From Elmis aenea (lineage: Eukaryota > Arthropoda > Insecta > Coleoptera > Elmidae): DNA of 64,000 bases. Shown here in pieces: positions 45,357-56,614 of this stretch. Below the pieces are notes generated by a model, which saw nothing but the letters and a program-made list of their open reading frames with translations, did not search any database and was not told where the DNA came from. Every line of letters begins with the position of its first letter. Within the stretch, counting starts at the first letter, position 1. The stretch spans positions 38,259,470-38,323,469 of the forward strand of contig OX393578.1 in assembly GCA_947652605.1 (NCBI GenBank), written 5' to 3'. The position numbers and the translations under genes were made by a program.

Positions 45357-45602
45357 CTACAATAAATGCTCGAAATGTTTTCCATTTTTATCCAGGCACA
45401 AATCTATTCTCTACTGAAAAGACCTTTGCACTCTTCTTAATATTTCAGGTGAAATACTTGCAAAAACGTCAACAATTCGTTGTTACATAATTGCTGTTGT
45501 CGGTGGTTCGTTATACACAATTCCTTTCACGTATCCCCACAAAAAAAAAAACAAGTTTAGTCAAATCAGGTGATCTGGCAGGCCACCTGGTGGGTCCACT
45601 TC
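45357..45602 (-). pseudogene. IS630/Tc1/mariner-type transposase C-terminus, long copy
   Basis: Minus strand: WPARSPDLTKL (the SPDLxPxD region bearing the third catalytic acid in this superfamily), a frameshift in a T-run, then LWGYVKGIVYNEPPTTAIM, a stop, QRIVDVFASISPEILRR, another stop, and the family's C-terminal HFEHLL before TAG at 45357-45359. The wording matches a widespread insect transposase family ending HFEHLL. Inactive. It lies at the centre of a palindrome whose other arm repeats the last codons. Confidence 0.8.
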
Positions 45603-45606
45603 TACT

Positions 45607-45639
45607 AAAAATGGAAGACATTTTGAACATTTATTGTAG
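45607..45639 (+). pseudogene. Second, oppositely oriented copy of the transposase C-terminus
   Basis: Plus strand KNGRHFEHLL and TAG, facing the longer minus-strand copy. This shows that each arm is the 3' end of the same gene plus its downstream flank and terminal repeat. Confidence 0.8.
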
Positions 45640-46252
45640 TCGTTTATTTTATGTATTTTCAATTTGTTACTTTTCATAGTTTTTGAATAAAAACTATTAA
45701 TTTTATTACGTAATTTATATCCGCTTAAATTCTAAACTTATTCAAATGTTAAGTTGACACTTGCTTACATTTTGGCCCTGGTTTTTCATAAGCGCGTCCT
45801 ACTTCGGTGCATAAAAATGCAATTAAATGGCTATTTTTTTGAAAAGTATTAAATATCTCAACAACTACGGAGTTTAGACATAGGACACCCTTCATAAAAA
45901 TTGAAGGGGAGAAAAAATGCTATCGAATAGCATAATAAAACAAGGGTGTTTACATTTGAAAAAAATGAGGTATGTCACTTTGAAGTTTGGAAAGTTTGGT
46001 ATTTTTTTTGTGTATCAATAAATTAAAATTTTTTATTTTTAAAATGTTGCTCCTTAACCGGACTAACATTATTGTTAAAACTTATTTCTTAACTTCAAGA
46101 AACGAGGTCGCTACGATTTTTTAAAGTTAAGCCTGCTTATGTCAGATTTTTCGGAAAAAAATCAATAAGTTGGCAACACTGTCACAAAATCAAAAAATGA
46201 AAAGACGTTCATGTAGATGTTAAAAAATGACATTCGAAGACCTAAAAATATA

Positions 46253-46312
46253 CAGGGTGTTCCATTTAAAAAAATCTTTGTTTTTGCTATAGCGCGAAAA
46301 TGGAACACCCTG
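46253..46312. repeat. 60-bp TA-flanked mini hairpin, right arm
   Basis: Mirror image of 44681-44740 with a few base differences: CAGGGTGTTCC ... GGAACACCCTG. Confidence 0.8.
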
Positions 46313-46439
46313 TATAGTTGAAAATAATTTTACGACGTAGATCTTTTTAAACCAATAATTTTATGCCTTTAAGTTTTTGTTCTATCTCCTAGGGGCGGGG
46401 CGCTATGAAAGCCCGACGTACTAATGCAGGACCCTGTAT

Positions 46440-47905
46440 GTCTATTATGTAGTACATTACTTGTCATCGTAATAAATAAAACTACCGAACTGTTAGTAAT
46501 AACATGAAATCGTAAATAGTGCTGGGTCTGATGGACCGAACGTTACATAAATTGTTAACTTTTATTTATAACTGAAAAAAATAAGTTTATTTATGTAAGA
46601 CGAAAGCCTACTTAATTTAACGTTTTATAGCAACCTTGATAAAATATAGCTGCGTCATATCAAATATAATTTACCTAATTCATGTTGAAATGAAACAAAC
46701 ACAGTTAATTTACAGCCATCTAAAGATGGCATAAAGCGCAATATATATCAAATTCTACTTGACAGTTCCAGTATCTGCAATTACTTTTTATTCGTCCTCC
46801 AGCTCCGACATGAAATCCTAAAATATCACTCGAACATTCCAGATTATTTTTATTGCAATTGGTTTGCAAGCTTCCCGTTGAAAACTCAAAATTTGGAGCA
46901 AACGAACGACCCTTTTTATTAATTTATCAGCATGGCAAGACTCGCATTTAGTTAAATCTGATCAGTAAACTTCGCAGATATTCCATTTACCGGGAAACTG
47001 CGGCTCAGAACAGTTACGGAGACGTTTCAAGCACTTCCTCGGCATAATTTGTTGGGCCGACTGGCTTAAAGTGCTAAGTTCGAGAGTATATCCTCTGTTA
47101 TCCTTTCTAAGGACAATTGCACCTGCCCACAACTACCACAAATCACCTTAATTATGCTTGATAATAACATTCACACACCAAACAATGTGCGTGCGGGTAA
47201 CATCGTCCTATTTATTAAGTTTTTGTTTAGTCGGGTTGGTCGTACCTCAAACACAATACCTACAAAGCGGATTAACAAAATTTACTGCCCAAGGTTGCGA
47301 AGTTAAACCGGAACTAATAGAAAATTAAACTAAAATCGGTTGCTTATTAATTTCAATTCACTCCAAAGTATACCTTCCCATATATTAAAATTCGTGTGAC
47401 ACCACCACCGATTTTGGCAAAATTAGCGTTCTGTACCAAATAATTTAGTTGCAGCTTATGTTTTTTTCTCCAACCAGGAACATTATCATTAAATATCAAT
47501 CTGTTTTAGGTGTTTTATAAAAAAAAATCCATTTATTTTGTTGGCTTTTAAAATATTTCTTCTCTTTCAATTGGTCGCTGTACAAATATTTTGGAAACGC
47601 TTAGATTTATAGTACCTTTTTTTAATGAATGTGCTACGTTTGCGTATAAATATTTGTTATGAAGTGGCCACACTCTTATAGGCATTACAAGTAGTAAACT
47701 TTTCTAAAATTACCCTAATAATGTACCACACTTATGGCTCTAATTTGTCATTCAAGGTTCAGGGACGTACAAACCTTTTTTTTCCCAATGCTAGGCAGCT
47801 ATTTTCAAGCGAACAAGCTTTATTTGATTCAGTTTCATACTGGTGGCTTAATTAAACAGGCCTGGATTAAACAAAATTATACCTTTGAATCAAACAACAG
47901 GCAAC
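46440..47905. other. No gene supported; largely non-repetitive sequence
   Basis: 46780-47310 has mixed base composition and no repeat structure. It may be host regulatory DNA. No open frame of note. Confidence 0.4.
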
Positions 47906-47909
47906 AATT

Positions 47910-48330
47910 TTAGCAAATAAAAGAATTACAAACATACTTTCTTGTATGCGTGTTTCTTGCTACTTGCAATGAGATCATCAACAAATGCTTCCCTCTAAGG
48001 TTCTTTTCTAAATTAGGAAGCATATAAAAACCTTCAGTAACAATCCTGTTGATAACGTGAACTGAAATAGTTCCACACAGCTCCAATAACTGCTTACAAC
48101 ACCATACTCGCTCTTCGTATTGAAGCCGTGTAGGATTTCTCGACACCCACTTGGTCGGCCCTAACTTTTGTCTGCCGTTGTTTCGAATATTTTAAACTTT
48201 TCTACGATTTCTCTAGGTTTTAGTCGACCTTTTTCCACAAGGACATCTTCGACTTTTATGACCATTTCATGTGTTGGGATGTAATGATTCTCTACATTGT
48301 TTTAAAAAATGTGACCACTTATAAAACAAA
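47910..48330 (-). pseudogene. Unrecognised coding-like remnant
   Basis: On the minus strand two adjacent frames look protein-like: HYIPTHEMVIKVEDVLVEKG with RLKPREIVEKFKIFETTADKS (about 48160-48285, ending in TAG), and then, shifted, KWVSRNPTRLQYEERVWCCK to the stop at 47910. The Lys/Glu-rich helix-like text suggests a decayed transposase or host gene, but I cannot name a family. May be spurious. Confidence 0.25.
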
Positions 48331-48334
48331 GTTT

Positions 48335-50430
48335 AATCAGAAAAAAAAACGTCGTCATAAACCGCCTTCATTTTATTCAGGATGTTTTCTATACTATTTC
48401 CTTGTACTGCACAAAACTTAGGCTTCCACCTTTTTAGAAATATAGCTCGCGTTAACCTTTTGATGATTCTAAATGAACTAATGAGCCAATCAGCACAAAA
48501 TTTTGTTTTTATGTCTAAAAATGAATATCTAATACGATAACAATATTTTTAGCCCGACCGCTACCTATCATTTGTCTCATTCCGCGAATATGAAAAGTGC
48601 CCTTGTAAATATAGTGATTTATTATAAATAAATGCACAACTGAAGCACTAATGATAATTTTTATCCGTCTACATATCTTACCAAGGGTGAGAAAGCTTTC
48701 ACTACACTTTAGTCAAGTCTTGGACCTATATACATTTATCCTACTTAAAATAAAGGAACGATTGTGTTCATCTGACAACGTTTACTAAATAACACATTGC
48801 CATTACAGGAAACATATACACTGCTATCAGTTAGGTTACGGAAGCGAATTGGAACCGAATGTATCGGAGGTAAAAACGAAACCTTGAGCCCATATACCCA
48901 GCCAGTTTTGATAAGCAAATGCCGACACTGCACTGAACACTATAGTAACATTTTTGAAAACAGTTTTTGGGTCATGCTTGTTATTCTTATGTATTACAAA
49001 TGCGCATAGAGAAAATTAACCCTTTAAACCTAATTTAAATAAAGTAGACATCAAGATATGTTCTAGTTATATTGTTTCTAACATAGAAAGTTCGATATTT
49101 AATATCTCATGAGATTGAATAACAATAACCAGGAAAGCTACTTTGAATTTACTCAAATTAGTAATTTTAATTTTGTCCACAATGCACAAACAGTCTGTTT
49201 ATCCAGTACAAGCGAAATAACAAAGCCATGCTTTGCAATTGAAAATTACCACATTTTTGCATAATTATAACAGGAAAACATACAACAGGAACAGGAATCT
49301 GCCATAACTTTCAGCCTTGTAAAAAAGTTTTGTTTTTATAAATAATATAGGTGTGCTACATATTTTTGCATGAGCAGTGTTCTCAAGTAAAACCACAAAT
49401 AAAAAATACAAGTACATTGGTTATTTAGAAAAACTAATTTAAAAAATTCCATAATAATTTGTCCAATCAAAACTCATTTATTAATTTTACTCAATTCTTA
49501 ATTTCTTTACAGTATCGCAGTTTTGTGCTACTTAATCAGTAGGTAATTAAATAAATACAATAATAGATTTTTTAATTAAACACACACTTAATAAAATTGA
49601 ACAGTATTCACAACAATTGGTGATACTATATCTTATCGTTAAAATTAAATATTTAAGCCTCATAAAATTTAGCAAAAAAACTACTTTGAGAATTTATTGA
49701 AATTTATAGTCGTAACATAAATCAAAAATGTGTTTTTGATATGCAAATTGTATTGTTATTCATGTAAGTATACAAATTTTATTGCCATAAAATTATCTTT
49801 GAACCAAAATTCCCATCCTTCTCCATATTATAAGCTTTATGCATACGTCGATGGCTAAAGACCATACTATTCAGTTTTCTGTGCTAAAGCAAGATTTATT
49901 TTATGTATGCATGTTTTCAATGATGACTAGCATCTTATACTGAATTGACTTTGATTCCTCTTTATATCGAATTACAAGATTCAGGAAAGTTATAAGTTCA
50001 ATTTTAAGATTTCCATTTCAACTTATGATATTTTATGATTTATATTCATGGAAGAGAGCACGTCCTGAACAAACGATTTTCCAATGATGTACATACTTCT
50101 ATCGTATGCCAAAAATAACAAAGAAAACTATTTCAACACTAGAACTTTCATCAATTTTATGTGGATACATTTATTCTCCTATTTATTTTAGCCTTAACGA
50201 AAATATATCTTATATTAAATACACCATACAATATTGTGCTTCATACCAATAAATAATAAATAAATGTGGAATAAAGTGAATATTGCCACAGTTTAAATGA
50301 ACACAAGAACTTAACGAAAGTGTTTACTTTTTCCAAATATTAACTGCCGGTTTTAATAGCTGCAAACATTTTCATCGTTTGTTATGGTGCTGTTAGATTA
50401 TGAAATACAAAATAAATATTACTACTATTA
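48335..50430. other. AT-rich sequence, no gene supported
   Basis: Overlapping short open frames on opposite strands near 48745-49009 are not recognisable. Nothing else seen. Confidence 0.45.
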
Positions 50431-50432
50431 TT

Positions 50433-51037
50433 TTAGCTATCTGATCACGTTTTTCAGCAAAATGAAAAAAGATTGATGGGTCTCCTTAAAAAAACAACAA
50501 ATTTATTTATATCGAAACAAAAAACTATTTGTACAATTTATATTACAATTGCTGTTATTATATATTTTATAACATGCTCTGAATTCAATAGCACACGCAG
50601 TTTTCGCTATCACGTCAAGTTATTCAGCAAAATGGTAAAAAAAAGATTAATAAGTTTTAAAAGTAAAATTTTTACTTCAAAAGTATTTAAACAAAATACT
50701 ATTTGTATAATTTATATTTGAACTGCTGTTCTTATATAAATAGCATCCTCTGAATTCAATGACACACAAAGATTCTCGCTACCACATTAAATTTTTAAGA
50801 AAAATGGAAAAACAGAATAATGAGTTTTCAAAAACAAAAATTTCAGTTTAAAACTATTTAAACCATAATCTATTTGTATAATTTATATTAAAATTGCTGT
50901 TATATAAGTAACATGCTCTGAATTTAATGGCACACCCAGATTTTCGCTATCTCATTAAGTTTTTCAGCAAAAACAAAATATATAGTATATAATTTATTTT
51001 TCAAAATATTCAAACAAAATACTATTTGCATTAAAAT
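50433..51037. repeat. Tandem repeat, about 170-bp unit, about 3.5 copies
   Basis: Phase markers TTTCGCTATC (or variants) at about 50433, 50603, 50775 and 50943 give spacings of 170, 172 and 168. Each unit contains, in order, TTCAGCAAAATG, ACTATTTGTATAATTTATAT, TGCTGTT, ATGCTCTGAATTCAATGGCA-like sequence and CACAC. Copies are diverged. The last, partial copy ends at the foldback element that starts at 51043. Length and organisation resemble a satellite monomer. Confidence 0.8.
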
Positions 51038-51042
51038 TTATA

Positions 51043-52905
51043 CAGTGTGTCCAAAAAGTAACGTAACGGATCAATATCTCGGCTTGTGATAATTAAAAAA
51101 AAAAAAGTTTCGAATAAAAGTTGTTTGTGGTAATTTACTACATAACCTAAAATTATTTTGAACTGTACACAGTGTTTTGTTTTTGCGCACCGATACGTCA
51201 CTTTGTTTTCTTAAATGGAACACCCTGTATATTTTGCGCTTTTTAGATGCAGAATTAAATTGTCTTTCAAAATGTGTAAGGTTGTATGTGCCTAAAATTA
51301 TTCGTTTTTGAATTATTTAAGTTTTTATAAAATTTTGACAGAAACTCGACTCTAAGAAAATATTGATATTTCACAACATAGCAATGGCAGAACGAATTCC
51401 TTTGAAACTTTGTTCGACAATAGTGTCGCAGTGATTGCTGACTAGTTAAAATTTTAAAAATAATACACAGGGTGTTTTTTGTGCTCGGTCCAAATGGTTA
51501 AACTTCAAACACGGATAAGTTAATTTTTTTAAATAGAACACCCTATATATTTTTACATATTCTTATCGATAATTTAATTACCTTTAAAATTTGTTAAAGG
51601 TCTATTATGTCTAAAATTAATATTTCTCGAGTTATTGCGGTTTCCTTGATAATAATTGGGCTGAAACAAAATATTTAATAGAAATTAATTAGCCGGCTTT
51701 GAAAATACCTCGGTAATTGGTTTTAAATGTCAAATAACGTTCTATTTTCATCTTTAAGCTAAATTTTTACCTTATTGTAAATTAGTTTAATAAAAAACAA
51801 TAAAATCAAAATTGTTTAATCGACACAAAAGAGTTTTTTTCTTAGGCCAATGTGACGAAAATACGTACCTTCTAAGAATACATATTGTATGATTAGTTTT
51901 TGCGATAAACCTAAAATCGTATATTTTAATGAACATACGCGCAATCGAAGTCATGTTACTAAAAATGTCCTGTTTATAAGAGCAGTCGATAGTTAATATT
52001 AATAATATTATTAGTTCTTTTTTGCTAGGGGTGCAATTTTAGGTATATTGCAAAAACTAATCATACAATATGTACTTAGAAAGTATGTCTTCACATTGGC
52101 CTAAAAAAGGAAAATATTTTAGGTCGATTAAACAATTTTGATTTTATTAATTTTTATTAAACTAATTTATAATCAGGTAAAAAATATAACTTAAAAATGA
52201 AAATAGAACGTTAATTGACATTTAAAACAAACTATCGAGGTATTTTCAAAGCCGACTCATTAATTTCTATTAAATATTTTGTTTGTGCCCATTAATTATC
52301 ATGAAAACCGCAATAACTCGAAAATTATTAATTTTAGACATAATAGACCTTTAACAAATTTTAAAGGTAATAAAATTATCAATAAGAATATGTAAAAATA
52401 TATAGGGTGTTCTATTTAAAAAAATTAACTTATTCGTGTTTGAAGTTTAACCATTTGGACCGAGCACAAAAAACACCCTGTGTATTATTTTTAAAATTTT
52501 AACTAGTCAGCAATCACTGCGACACTATTGTCGAACAAAGTTTCAAAGGAATTCGTTCTGCCATTGCTATGTTGTGAAATATCAATATTTTCTTAGAGTC
52601 GAATTTCTGTCAAAATTTTCATAAAAACTTAAATAATTCAAAAACGATTAATTTTAGGCACATATAACCTTATACATTTTGAAAGACAATTTAATTCTGC
52701 ATCTAAAAAGCGCAAAATATACAGGGTGTTCCATTTAAGAAAACAAAGTGACGTATCGGTACGCAAAAACAAAACACTGTGTATAGTTTAAAATAATTTT
52801 AGGTTATGTAGTAAATTACCACAAACAACTTTTATTCGAAACTTTTTTTTGTAAAATTATCACAAGACGAGATATGATCCGTTACGTTACTTTTTGGACA
52901 CACTG
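51043..52905. mobile_element. 1863-bp palindromic element with concentric ends
   Basis: Outer ends CAGTGTGTCCAAAAAGTAAC and (right) GTTACTTTTTGGACACACTG are TA-flanked. Inner 58-bp mini hairpins lie 127 bp in (51170-51227 and 52722-52779; CAGTGTTTTG to GGAACACCCTG). A third pair, CAGGGTGTTTTTTGTGCTCG with its mirror, lies at about 51471 and 52480. Arms pair nearly to the centre: AATCATACAATATG with its complement brackets a loop of about 110 bp near 51975. No coding sequence recognised. Size and layering copy those of the element at 44559-46436, though most of the sequence differs. Confidence 0.85.
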
Positions 52906-52907
52906 TA

Positions 52908-54470
52908 TTAAAGGCTTACCTTTTACCCAATTGTAATATACTTGTATGGTAGTAATAAAACAACTAATACTAAACATTAAATTATTTTCCAAATATGAAC
53001 ACTACACCAAAAATATCAGGGCGCTTCGATGGGCGCTTAATGTTAGAATATCGTGGCTCTTCTATAAATATTTATATATTTGCATAACTTTGGCAAAAAT
53101 TATTCTTCGCTTAAACTAATTATTGTAACAGTGTAAGATTACATTCATTTTTTTTTTTTACATTTGCGCATTAACTTGTTTATCTATGTGGAATATTTCA
53201 GATGTTTACGTACATCTACTATACCTACATTTATGTTTTTCATACCCGTTTTTAAAAATGAATATTTTCAAGTACTTTAAATGATAAAAGACTTTGTGTT
53301 AAAAGAAAAATTGCGCACATGACAATTTTTCCTTGAAAACATTTTGTAATGTATTTAAACTGGAGTTTCTAGAATTCTCTGAATTTTAACAAAGTAACAT
53401 CAAAAAGATAACATGAAATACGCGCATATGTGGCGTGTCTTTAGAGCTGCACAAAATTTCAAAGAATTTTTTGAATAAGTAGCAATTTAAATGTATCTAT
53501 ATAATTAAAAATGGTGAGGGATTACAAGTAATTTATAAAATATTTGTATGTAAAACCCTTATGAAATAACTTAAATGTTGTACACAGGGGTATTAAAATT
53601 TGATTATTCTCATTATTAAGTTGCTGTTAACAAAAATTGCAGAAGTGGTTAAAAATAGAACAACGCAGTTGCATAATTTTTTCGTGTAATAGACCAGCAA
53701 TCGAGACATGGAAATGATCCAAAAAAAGCGTATGGTTCTTAATCCTATAACATCTGCATGTTACAAATTTGATAAAATGTTTTTAGTTTTTGTGCTTACT
53801 CTGATATTTAATTAATGGTGCATACTGACTTTGAAGGTCTTAAAACTCAAATGCAATCCTACAATGCACAATTAAACCAAAACTATAATTTACGGCAAAC
53901 TGCACTTGGCTTTTTTTTTTTGAGATTTAAAAGCATATATTCTTAATCCAGTCATATTTGTACGGCTTACGTGTAGTCTTTTTTTATGCTTTTAACTTCC
54001 TAAGTGCAATATATCTCTATCTATAATATACTTCACAATTTTTGTTGACTTTTATCTGAAAACTAGGTTACGTTTTAATGAATTTATTTGCGTTTTAATA
54101 GCAGAATCCAGTACGAACTGGAATTACGTCATAAGTACTAATCATTATATGCATATAAGCCACATCAACAGTCGTAAGTTAGCGGAGGCAATTAAAAAAG
54201 CCCCACGATTACTAATAAACGAGACCAGAAATGCGGATTAAACACAATTTCACAAGCAGTTGGATTTCTCACAAATTACAGTATCTAAAATTTTTTATGT
54301 ACAATTTTAATCTCTGAAAAAAATACAAATTTAGTTCTGTAAATAATATTATACAATAATTATATAGGCTGATTCAAGTAATTGGAACGCAACCATTGAG
54401 ATTTCATTCATTATTGGGTATTTAAGATTACATTTAAGTTGGCGTAGTTGCTAAATTTAATTGTAAATAG
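52908..54470. other. AT-rich sequence; one solo element end
   Basis: No gene seen. TATAGGCTGATTCAAGTAATTGG near 54363 resembles one end of a mariner-type element without a partner. Confidence 0.4.
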
Positions 54471-54472
54471 TA

Positions 54473-54883
54473 AGTCCGCGTTCACAATGAACGTAGGAGT
54501 TAGTAGATAGTGGTTAGTAGTTATTGCGTAATAAGTAAAAGGTACGTAATGAAATGTTTACTTACATAACCTCAATTTAATCGCGGAAGGTTGTTTATCA
54601 AATTGACACTGCTTGTATTTTACGTATTTATTTGTACATGATGATTTGTGGAGTATTATAAAGGTAATAAGTAGTATTAAACATCGTTGAACATTGTAAT
54701 TTTAATTAATTTGAAAAATTTAAAATATAGATACTTCACTTTGTTTTTGTTTTTGCAATAAATCAGACTTCCATAGTTACTACGTAAATCTTACGTTGAT
54801 TGTGAACACTTGCATTTGATTCTATACATTTCAATTTTAGCTACTAATATCTACTATCTACTACGTCATTGTGAACGGGGACT
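54473..54883. mobile_element. MITE of 411 bp with AGTCCGCGTTCACAATGA ends
   Basis: AGTCCGCGTTCACAATGA on the left, mirrored by TCATTGTGAACGGGGACT on the right, with TA on both sides. The subterminal regions also pair loosely (AGTAGATAGTGG with CTACTATCTACT). No coding region. Confidence 0.7.
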
Positions 54884-54889
54884 TAGATT

Positions 54890-55440
54890 TACAATTAATC
54901 TGTTTTACCACTATTTATTCCAATTTTTGTGGTATAATCATTTTGTGTGAACACTATTTCAATTTGCTGTCCAATTTAATTTTGTGACGTCATTTTTACT
55001 TTCGTTATACCTAGTTTAAATAAAGTATAATGATAGCGAACGTTTTGCAATTCGGAATTTTGACGAACATAACGTATGAAGTTCCCTAAACATGTGAAGG
55101 CCTTAAGAAGTACAAAGATCATTACTTTAGCTGATATCTTAAAAAATAAGCAGTATACAGGGTGTTAAACTTTTACGTAATTTCATGTTTACCGAAAAAT
55201 GGTAATAGTTAAAAATATTTTTTGTGCGATCGTACTAGAAACAGCAGTTTGACGGACGCGTTAGCAACCATAAAGTTGCATTACCGGCCCTATCCTTAGC
55301 AACGGCCGTAAAAGTTACTTTTCAGGCCGTTACCCTTAGCAGTTCATATGCCGTCATCTGTCAGTGACAGAATGTCACGTAGTTTCTAACCTATAATTTT
55401 GAAAATTACTAAAAATTTAAATTGTTTTTAATTCGATCGC
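54890..55440. other. Solo CAGGGTGTTAAAC end at 55158, otherwise nothing
   Basis: TA-CAGGGTGTTAAACTTTTAC at 55156 is another single member of the CAGGGTG ends. Downstream sequence (for example CCGGCCCTATCCTTAGCAAC) is GC-richer and probably element-derived. No partner end found. Confidence 0.4.
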
Positions 55441-55445
55441 ACAAA

Positions 55446-55510
55446 AAATGTAATATGCACCTCGGCCAAAACGTACTTTTTGGCCTTGATACATAAATAA
55501 CTATTGTTTG
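55446..55510 (+). repeat. Copy of a dispersed repeat shared with 63733-63850
   Basis: ATGTAATATGCACCTCGGCC then CTTGATACATAAATAACTAT. The same two blocks in the same order flank a longer insert at 63.7-63.85 kb. Confidence 0.55.
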
Positions 55511-55514
55511 TGTA

Positions 55515-56030
55515 CAAATTTAGTCTATATTAAGGTCTACAAGAAATCCTACATAATGACGAAAGTAGAAATTAAAATTTTTGAAGTTATTGATTAAATT
55601 TCTTAAAAACCACTACGGCATTTTTTTAAAACTCTCAAGCCCGGTTACATAAAAGTTGAACCTGAGATTAACCTCGGGATTAAACCACATTAACTAGAAC
55701 TCGCCAAAACCGCAGCATAGTTGGCACTGGTATTGCCTTTAATAAAAGAAGCGATGCTTTCCTAATTGCATAAGTTTTTGAGCATGCTGTGGTTGTTTGT
55801 GTGTACAAAAGAAACATTCGCATTAACAAAAATGAGTTTAATTAGAATTATTCCTAAAGCGACACCTTAAAATTATTATACACAATCACAAATACACAAA
55901 CACCTACGTTTACACAAACAATGTATGATGAAAGTCAATCGATATAAATTGTTCTATAATTTAAAAACTATAATTATAGTATTAATATAAAACAACATGA
56001 CAATCAAGCTACTTTGAAAACAAACTGATG
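55515..56030. other. No gene seen
   Basis: A segment CCCGGTTACATAAAAGTTGA with AACCTGAGATTAACCTCGGG near 55640-55680 looks like an element end, but no mirror was found. Confidence 0.4.
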
Positions 56031-56614
56031 TATACAGAGTGTTTAAAATTCGAGTTTAAGCATGGGGAAGTTAGTTATTCTTATAAAAGGCTGTGCATTG
56101 CATATTGAAACCTACTGACTATTATTTTTGTATCGTCGCTCCGCTATTTCTGTTTTTAAAAAAAAAAGTTAGTTATCATGATACCTAAACTGTAGGTTTT
56201 TTTGCTAAGTTGCTAAATCCGAAGAAAAATTTGAAATATCTCAAACGGTATCCGAGAAAATTGGAAATACCCGAAAAATGCGATTTCCAAAATCGTCCAT
56301 AACTTTTTTGGAGTATAAATATTTCAAATGCGTAAAACATTGCCTATGCAACTCTTTTTTTTTAGTAGAACCTGATGGTATTCACTTATTTCTATAGGTT
56401 GATTCGTTTTTGTGTTATGACAACCAACTTTATTCAAATAGCAATAATTGCGCTCCTAACAAAAAATTATCGACCTAAAAACACTTATGGCCGGTATTAT
56501 AGCTTCAGTTTAAACTGCTTGTCAAGTTTAAACTTAAGATTAATAAAAATAACCATAGTAACCTGCAATTTATTTTGATTAATCTTAAGTTTAAACTTCA
56601 CAAGCAGTTTAAAC

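Larger units (their letters stand above)
44559..46436. mobile_element. 1878-bp palindromic element with three concentric pairs of ends
   Basis: Outer ends CAGGGTCCTGCATTAGTACG and (right) CGTACTAATGCAGGACCCTG are TA-flanked. A second pair of ends lies about 122 bp inside (separate 60-bp entries), and a third pair starts at 44984 (CAGGGTGTTCACAAAA) with its eroded mirror near 46010. Arms of over 800 bp pair almost throughout: GCCAACTTATTGATTTTTTT, GTAGCGACCTCGTTTCTTGA and CCAAACTTTCCAAACTTCAA are all present in both orientations. The centre (45357-45639) carries transposase coding pieces in opposite orientation. The element looks like an inverted duplication of the 3' end of a mariner-type transposon. 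Confidence 0.85.
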
